The notes beneath the pieces were generated by a model. That model was not told the DNA's origin and ran no database searches. It saw only the letters and a program-made list of their open reading frames with translations. Of a stretch of 64,000 nucleotides of DNA, positions 58,905 to 64,000 are shown piece after piece (within the stretch, counting starts at the first letter, position 1; each line of letters starts with the position of its first letter). Source of the DNA: UBA1723 sp045629285 (lineage in GTDB: Bacteria; Bacteroidota; Bacteroidia; Bacteroidales; Paludibacteraceae); NCBI GenBank assembly GCA_045629285.1, contig JAZQQY010000034.1, positions 1-64,000 of the forward strand. Reading direction: 5' to 3'. A program made the translations under genes and the position numbers.

Positions 58905-60041
58905 TCACACCACATATTCCCAGAAATTATCTTTATTCACTACGTTGAATAACGCATCTGGGTAAGCGTCGGCGAAGGCTTTGGGGGCTTTCGGATTCTT
59001 TTTCCCTGATTTCATTTCAAAAGCCGATAGGGAATTGTTCTCTTCTTCTATCAAATCTATCTCTTGCTGGTCGTATGTTCGCCAGAAATACATATTGACA
59101 TTTTTCATTTCGTTGTGCCTTATTTTCATACGCTCGCTGATTATGAAATTTTCCCACAACGCTCCTCTTTCTTCACTCGATCTGTCGGCAAACGGACGGA
59201 AATCATTCAGTACTGCATTCCTGATTCCGTTGTCGATGAAGTACCATTTGGATGATTTTGTGACTTCTTTGCGTAAGTTCTTGGAATAACCTCCTAATCT
59301 ATATAGAACAAAAACTTTTTGCAGTAAATCTAGATATCTTTCTGCCGTATTACGGCTTATCCCAAGCTGTTTGCCTAATTCTTCTGTTGACACTTCACTG
59401 CCAACTTGGTATGCTATCAGTCGTAGTAGGTCGTGCATCTTCTGTGCGTTCTTTATTCCGTCGACAGCAAGAATGTCTCTCAACAAATATGAATCGACAA
59501 TTTCAGTGAGATAGTGTGCTTGTTCAGATCCAGTTGTTATACTGCTCAACTCTGGGTAGCTGCCATACACTAGATATTGCTCAATGTTTGCGATAGTCTC
59601 GAATGTTGTCTGTTGTTTGCTTAATTCTCTTATTGAAAATGGAGTAAGCATGAAACGTGTGCATCGCCCAACTAATGGCTCTCCTGCCTGATTTTGTAAA
59701 TCGAACGAAGATGAACCAGTGGCGATTATAGACAATCCTGGTATTTCGTCAACCATAAGTTTTAGTTTCATTCCAATTTCAGGAATGTGTTGAGCTTCGT
59801 CAATCGCCAACAACTCCACACCTTCAAATAGTCGTTTGTAGTTGCTTATGGATTTGTCTGCAATCATACGTACAGTGTCTGCACTCTCTCCGTTCAATAG
59901 AAGTTTTTTTCCATCGAATTCATTATAGATTTCACGAAGGAGAAGAGTTTTTCCTACTCGTCGTGCTCCATAGATAAGCATGACCTTTTGTGGCTTTAAT
60001 CTATCTGAGATTTGTTTTTTTAGTTCTCTTGCTATTCCCAT
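58905..60041 (-). CDS. AAA_14/DUF4143 family ATPase
   Basis: This 378-aa protein has Walker A GARRVGKT (residues 25-32), Walker B LLAIDEAQ (77-84), a sensor IATGSSSFDL, then the DUF4143 part with a winged-helix-like element (STEELGKQLGISRNTAERYLDLLQ) and a nuclease-like C-terminal end (DLIEEENNSLSAFEMKSGKK). The family is common in Bacteroidetes, with poorly defined cellular roles. The ATG at 60041 was chosen because GGGGAAA precedes it and the TAATTTTG box overlaps the longer frame. The 33-bp repeat array lies upstream of its promoter. Confidence 0.85.
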   Translation of the reverse strand: MGIARELKKQISDRLKPQKVMLIYGARRVGKTLLLREIYNEFDGKKLLLNGESADTVRMIADKSISNYKRLFEGVELLAIDEAQHIPEIGMKLKLMVDEIPGLSIIATGSSSFDLQNQAGEPLVGRCTRFMLTPFSIRELSKQQTTFETIANIEQYLVYGSYPELSSITTGSEQAHYLTEIVDSYLLRDILAVDGIKNAQKMHDLLRLIAYQVGSEVSTEELGKQLGISRNTAERYLDLLQKVFVLYRLGGYSKNLRKEVTKSSKWYFIDNGIRNAVLNDFRPFADRSSEERGALWENFIISERMKIRHNEMKNVNMYFWRTYDQQEIDLIEEENNSLSAFEMKSGKKNPKAPKAFADAYPDALFNVVNKDNFWEYVV

Positions 60042-60068
60042 GTTGTTTCCCCTTATTTGATTTGTCTG

Positions 60069-60076
60069 CAAAATTA
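60069..60076 (-). promoter_or_regulatory. -7 box of the AAA ATPase gene
   Basis: Minus-strand TAATTTTG, 27 bp upstream of the ATG at 60041. No clear -33 box; the repeat array begins 41 bp further upstream and could host an activator. Confidence 0.5.
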
Positions 60077-60117
60077 GACTTTATTTATAAAAATTATGCA
60101 TAAAATCTAAAAATCTT

Positions 60118-60295
60118 CAGTTGTATTGAACGAATTTAGCTAAATTCCGTCAGTTGTATTGAACGAATTTAGCTAAATTGCGTCAGTTGCGTTGAACGAA
60201 TTTAGCTAAATTCCGTCAGTTGCGTTGAACGAATTTAGCCAAATTGCGTCAGTTGCGTTGAATGAATTTAGCTAAATTCTGTCAGTTGTATTAAA
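60118..60295. repeat. 33-bp tandem repeat array (5 copies plus a partial)
   Basis: Copies begin at 60118, 60151, 60184, 60217 and 60250, with a partial sixth at 60283. Each contains CAGTTG(T/C)(A/G)TTGAA and the palindrome AATTTAGCTAAATT (one copy has AGCC). Variation between copies is small. It fills most of the 326-bp interval between two divergent genes. Confidence 0.92.
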
Positions 60296-60367
60296 TGTTC
60301 GTCGGGGATTAGTTCTATGAAGGAAATTTATTATCTTTATCCCACTAACTGAAAAAACAAAAGGATT

Positions 60368-60976
60368 ATGCATAAAAGGATTTTGATGGCTGCAGGATTG
60401 ATGCTTTTTACTTCTGCCTGTAGCGACGAAGAAAATGAGTCTACAAATGGAGTTACAGAAAACTCGACAGTGAAGACGGAGGCTCAGAAAGCTGCTTCTT
60501 TAATCAACGAGATACGTAAGAATCCGTCTGCCTATTCGTCGCAGATGGGAGTTGATCTGTCCGGCGTCGCAGCTCGTCCGGCATTGAATTGGAATTCAGC
60601 ATTGGCAAAAGTGGCGCAGGCAAAAGCTGAAGATATGGCAAACAACAACTATTTCAGCCATACTGACCGTGATGGATATGGAGTCAATTACTATATGTTC
60701 AAAGCTGGATATGATATGCCTGAGAAATGGTATTCCGATAAAAGCAACAATTATTTCGAGAATATTGCAGCTGGAAATGCCACTGCTGAAGCGATGGTCA
60801 AGCAGTTGGTTTACGACAGTGGAAAGGATAATGTGTCGGCTGGACACCGTTCGTCATTGCTTGGAATCTCCGACTGGAACAGCTCATGCATCGATATCGG
60901 CATCGGTTATGCATACGATGCTAATTCCACTTATGGTCATTATTGGAGTGTGATCATTGCAAAACATTCCTATTAA
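60368..60976 (+). CDS. CAP-domain (SCP/PR1) lipoprotein
   Basis: This 202-aa protein has a lipobox TSAC (Cys18) and a CAP domain with ALNWNSALAKVAQAKAEDMA, NYFSHTDRDG (H98), YFENIAAG (E131), SAGHRSSLLG (H160) and YGHYWSVIIAKH. The His/Glu cavity of the CAP family is intact. The role is not known; related bacterial proteins are secreted or surface-anchored. It diverges from the AAA ATPase gene, across the 33-bp repeat array. Confidence 0.88.
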   Translation: MHKRILMAAGLMLFTSACSDEENESTNGVTENSTVKTEAQKAASLINEIRKNPSAYSSQMGVDLSGVAARPALNWNSALAKVAQAKAEDMANNNYFSHTDRDGYGVNYYMFKAGYDMPEKWYSDKSNNYFENIAAGNATAEAMVKQLVYDSGKDNVSAGHRSSLLGISDWNSSCIDIGIGYAYDANSTYGHYWSVIIAKHSY

Positions 60977-61011
60977 ACTAAGATGTAAGATTCCAATTCT
61001 TTCCTTCAAAA

Positions 61012-61044
61012 TTTGGAAAGTAGACGGAATTTTATGTAAATTTG
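61012..61044 (+). promoter_or_regulatory. Promoter of the carB leader
   Basis: TTTG (61012-61015), 21 bp, TAAATTTG (61037-61044), both perfect. Transcription would begin near 61048. Confidence 0.7.
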
Positions 61045-61067
61045 TGCAATTTATAAAATAAGAAAGT

Positions 61068-61145
61068 ATGACGATGGCACGTGGACATAAGCACTTCATG
61101 GTTGCGGACAAAACATCCGCACATCGCCTTGATTTTTTATTTTGA
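61068..61145 (+). CDS. Candidate 25-codon leader ORF upstream of carB
   Basis: The frame starts ATG ACG ATG GCA and encodes a 25-residue peptide beginning MTMARGHKHFM and ending AHRLDFLF, with a stop 3 bp before the attenuator stem. GAAAG precedes the ATG. Inside it is a hairpin TGCGGA-CAAAACA-TCCGCA (61103-61121). Its position between a perfect promoter and a terminator suggests a translated leader that senses a signal. No excess of one amino acid stands out, so the signal is unknown. Confidence 0.45.
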   Translation: MTMARGHKHFMVADKTSAHRLDFLF

Positions 61146-61148
61146 TAT

Positions 61149-61187
61149 GCGTTAGATACTACCTTCGGTTCTAACGCTATTTTTTTG
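61149..61187 (+). terminator. Leader terminator (attenuator) before carB
   Basis: GCGTTAGA / TCTAACGC stem with an inner ACC-TTC-GGT hairpin, followed by T7. It lies 42 bp before the carB ATG and so would block carB unless it is prevented from forming. Confidence 0.75.
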
Positions 61188-61228
61188 CATTTTAGAAAAA
61201 GAAACAAGAAACAAATTATTATAAGATT

Positions 61229-64000
61229 ATGATAGAAGGAATCAAAAAGGTCATCCTGCTAGGATCCGGTGCACTTAAAATCGGACAGGCAGGTGAGTTT
61301 GACTACTCAGGTTCGCAGGCATTGAAGGCAATGCGCGAGGAGGGTATCAGCACAGTGTTGATCAATCCAAACATCGCAACAATCCAGACTTCCGCTGGTG
61401 TTGCAGACAAGGTCTATTTCTTGCCAATCACTCCTTATTTCGTTGAAGAGGTAATCAAGAGAGAGAAACCGGACGGTATCTTGCTTGCTTTCGGTGGACA
61501 GACTGCTCTTAACTGTGGTACCGAGTTGTACCAGAACGGTATCTTTGAGAAGTATGGTGTCAAGGTGCTTGGTACATCTGTGGATGCTATCATGATCACT
61601 GAGGACCGTGACTTGTTCGTCAAGAAACTTGATGAGATCAAGGCTCTTACTCCTAAGTCGGAGGCTGTAGAGTCGATGGAGGATGCTCTTCGCGTCGCAA
61701 ACGAGATCGGATTCCCTATTATGGTTCGCTCGGCTTACGCTCTTGGCGGTCTTGGTTCGGGTGTTTGTCAGAATGAACAGGAGTTCCGTGATCTTTGTGA
61801 AAGTGCTTTGGCTCACTCAAAGCAGATTCTTGTGGAGGAGTCGTTGAAGGGTTGGAAGGAGATTGAGTTTGAGGTTATCCGTGATAAGAACGACCACTGC
61901 TTCACTGTAGTGCCTATGGAAAACTTCGATCCACTAGGTATCCACACAGGTGAGTCTATCGTTGTCGCTCCAATCATCTCTCTTACTCAGGATCAGATCA
62001 CATTCCTTCAGGAGATTGCAAAGAAGGTTGTTCGCCACATCGGAATCGTAGGTGAGTGTAATATCCAGTACGCTTTCAACGCTCAGACAAACGACTACCG
62101 TATCATCGAGATCAACGCTCGTTTGAGTCGTTCTTCTGCCTTGGCATCTAAGGCTTCAGGTTATCCATTGGCATTCGTTGCCGCTAAGTTGGCTTTGGGT
62201 TACTCTCTTGACCAGATCGGTGAGATGGGTACTCCTAACTCTGCTTACGTCGCTCCTTCAGTCGACTATATGATCGTTAAGATCCCTCGTTGGGATTTAA
62301 CTAAGTTTGCCGGAGTCGACAGAGAGATCGGTACTTCAATGAAGTCTGTCGGTGAGATCATGTCGATCGGTAAGTCGTTCGAGGAGATTATCCAGAAGGG
62401 TCTTCGTATGATTGGTCAGGGTATGCACGGATTCGTCGGCAACAGAGACCTTGAGTTCGATGATCTTGACAAGGAACTTTCTCACCCTACAGACTTGCGT
62501 ATCTTCGCCATCGCTGCTGCTTTGGAGAAGGGCTACACAGTTGAGAGAATCGAGGAGTTGACTAAGATCGACATCTGGTTCTTGAACAAGTTGAAGAATA
62601 TCGTTGATTACACTAAGGTAATCGCTAAGTATAAGACAATCGAGGATATCCCTGCCGACGTGATGCGTGAGGCTAAGCGTCTTGGATTCTCCGACTTCCA
62701 GATCGCTCGTTATTGCGAGAATCCGTCTGGCAACTTGGAGAAGGAGATTCTTCGTGTACGTGCTTCTCGTAAGAAGAACAATATCGTTCCTGCTGTAAGA
62801 AGAATCAACACTGTTGCTTCTGAGCATCCAGAGTTGACTAACTACCTATACATGACTTACGGTGTGACTGAGCACTCAATCAACTACGATTACAAGAATG
62901 AGAAGACAATCGTCGTCCTTGGTTCGGGTGCTTACCGTATCGGTTCATCGGTTGAGTTTGACTGGTGTTCGGTTAACGCTGTCCAGACAGCAAGAAAGTT
63001 GGGTTACAAGTCGATCATGATCAACTACAACCCAGAGACAGTGTCGACAGACTATGATATGTGCGATAGACTTTACTTCGATGAGTTGAGCTACGAGCGC
63101 GTATTGGATGTTTTGGATCTTGAGACTCCTAGGGGTGTTATCGTATCGGTAGGTGGACAGATTCCAAACAACTTGGCAATGAAACTTCACCGCCAGAATG
63201 TTCCAATCCTTGGTACATCTCCAGTTTCTATCGACCGTGCGGAGAATCGCCACAAGTTCTCAGCAATGCTTGACCAGCTAGGTATCGACCAGCCAAGATG
63301 GAAGGAGCTTACAAGCTTCGACGAGATCGACGCATTCATCGATCAGGTTGGATTCCCAGTATTGATCCGTCCTTCATACGTGCTTTCTGGTGCAGCGATG
63401 AACGTTTGCTACAACAAGGAGCAGATGCATACATTCTTGAAGGCAGCAGCACAGGTTTCAAAGGAGTATCCAGTTGTTGTATCTTCATTCATGCAGGAGA
63501 CAAAGGAGATCGAGTTCGACGCTGTGGCTAAGCATGGTGAGATTATCGAGTACGCTATCTCTGAGCACGTTGAGTACGCTGGTGTTCACTCTGGTGACGC
63601 TACAATCGTATTCCCTGCACAGAAAATCTATATGGAGACTGCTCGCAGAATCAAGAGAATCAGTAAGAAGATCGCTCAGGAGTTGAATATCAGCGGTCCT
63701 TTCAATATCCAGTTCTTGGCTAAGAACAACGATGTTAAGGTTATCGAGTGCAACTTGCGTGCTTCGCGAAGCTTCCCATTCGTATCTAAGGTATTGAAGA
63801 GAAACTTCATCGAGACTGCAACAAAGATTATGCTTGATGTTCCAGTCGAGACTCCTGATTCATCAACATTCGATATCGATTACGTAGGTGTTAAGGCATC
63901 ACAATTCTCGTTTGCTCGTCTTCATAAGGCAGACCCAGTTCTTGGTGTCGACATGTCGTCGACAGGTGAGGTTGGATGTATCGGAGCTGACTTCGATGAG
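61229..64000 (+). CDS. carB: Carbamoyl-phosphate synthase large subunit (3' end outside window)
   Basis: The frame stays open from the ATG at 61229 to the window end (924 codons; full length is usually about 1075). It starts KKVILLGSGALKIGQAGEFDYSGSQALKAMREEG. The first ATP-grasp unit has MVRSAYALGGLGSGV and NCxIQYAFNA..EINARLSRSSALASKASGYP; the second begins IVVLGSGAYRIGSSVEFDWCSVNAV and contains VLIRPSYVLSGAAMNVCYN and NLRASRSFPFVSK. It makes carbamoyl phosphate for pyrimidines and arginine. It is expressed through a leader with a terminator. carA is not visible here. Confidence 0.95.
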   Translation, partial: MIEGIKKVILLGSGALKIGQAGEFDYSGSQALKAMREEGISTVLINPNIATIQTSAGVADKVYFLPITPYFVEEVIKREKPDGILLAFGGQTALNCGTELYQNGIFEKYGVKVLGTSVDAIMITEDRDLFVKKLDEIKALTPKSEAVESMEDALRVANEIGFPIMVRSAYALGGLGSGVCQNEQEFRDLCESALAHSKQILVEESLKGWKEIEFEVIRDKNDHCFTVVPMENFDPLGIHTGESIVVAPIISLTQDQITFLQEIAKKVVRHIGIVGECNIQYAFNAQTNDYRIIEINARLSRSSALASKASGYPLAFVAAKLALGYSLDQIGEMGTPNSAYVAPSVDYMIVKIPRWDLTKFAGVDREIGTSMKSVGEIMSIGKSFEEIIQKGLRMIGQGMHGFVGNRDLEFDDLDKELSHPTDLRIFAIAAALEKGYTVERIEELTKIDIWFLNKLKNIVDYTKVIAKYKTIEDIPADVMREAKRLGFSDFQIARYCENPSGNLEKEILRVRASRKKNNIVPAVRRINTVASEHPELTNYLYMTYGVTEHSINYDYKNEKTIVVLGSGAYRIGSSVEFDWCSVNAVQTARKLGYKSIMINYNPETVSTDYDMCDRLYFDELSYERVLDVLDLETPRGVIVSVGGQIPNNLAMKLHRQNVPILGTSPVSIDRAENRHKFSAMLDQLGIDQPRWKELTSFDEIDAFIDQVGFPVLIRPSYVLSGAAMNVCYNKEQMHTFLKAAAQVSKEYPVVVSSFMQETKEIEFDAVAKHGEIIEYAISEHVEYAGVHSGDATIVFPAQKIYMETARRIKRISKKIAQELNISGPFNIQFLAKNNDVKVIECNLRASRSFPFVSKVLKRNFIETATKIMLDVPVETPDSSTFDIDYVGVKASQFSFARLHKADPVLGVDMSSTGEVGCIGADFDE

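Noticed and set aside
60118..60295. CRISPR array
   Set aside because: The 33-bp units are directly adjacent with no unique spacers, and no cas genes are nearby.

Overview
The window looks like a chromosomal segment of an AT-leaning Bacteroidales bacterium. The clues are upstream boxes of the Bacteroidetes type (TTTG or TTTA about 19-21 bp before TAnnTTTG), few Shine-Dalgarno sites, type B sorting domains of the type IX secretion system (T9SS), PorP/SprF proteins, OmpA/PD40 lipoproteins, and a subtype iii type VI secretion system (T6SSiii), which is known only from Bacteroidetes. No genus can be named from the sequence alone.

Layout. 1-592: 3' end of a T9SS cargo gene. 728-28162: one co-directional T6SSiii locus. 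Its core runs tssE-F-N-K-G-Q-O-P-R-H, then two hcp-like genes with a candidate pore-forming effector and membrane immunity protein, then the main hcp with its own promoter and terminator, then tssB, tssC and tssI (vgrG). The last 8 kb is cargo: a Tle1/DUF2235-like protein whose nucleophile serine is displaced, DUF2931-like and unassigned proteins, a PAAR-like DUF4280 protein with a long extension, an HNH/WHH-type nuclease candidate and a three-repeat putative immunity protein, closed by a strong terminator. 28476-33002: a PD40 / PorP-SprF / beta-helix cargo cassette of the T9SS type.

33131-38299: mlaE-mlaF, a small tail-anchored protein, mutL and a histidine-rich CobW GTPase. 38316-39583: a three-gene minus-strand DUF3791-DUF3990 module between two perfect 84-bp direct repeats, each carrying a terminator hairpin. 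39733-43011: folA, a PorE-like lipoprotein and thyA. 43188-46618: dnaN, a DnaQ-like exonuclease, a tRNA methyltransferase gene containing a short repeat-derived insert, a transposase remnant and a YjbR-family gene. 46619-47250: a gene-free region with two tandem sigma-54-like elements followed by a short terminated transcript candidate. 47251-54493: a PD40-OmpA/PorP pair, parC, a TonB-domain protein and radA.

54494-60976: a candidate structured RNA, a small HTH protein, an orphan PD-(D/E)XK nuclease, envelope lipoproteins, a minus-strand AAA ATPase, a 33-bp tandem repeat array and a CAP-domain lipoprotein. 61012-64000: a promoter, a 25-codon leader ORF, a terminator and carB, which runs off the window; this arrangement suggests attenuation.

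How the parts work together (inference from family knowledge): TssB/C, Hcp, VgrG and the PAAR-like protein form the contractile tube and spike; TssE/F/G/K form the baseplate; TssN/Q/O/P/R replace the TssJLM membrane complex; ClpV recycles the sheath. The accessory genes are the likely antibacterial payload and immunity. The PorE, PorP and CTD genes belong to T9SS surface export.
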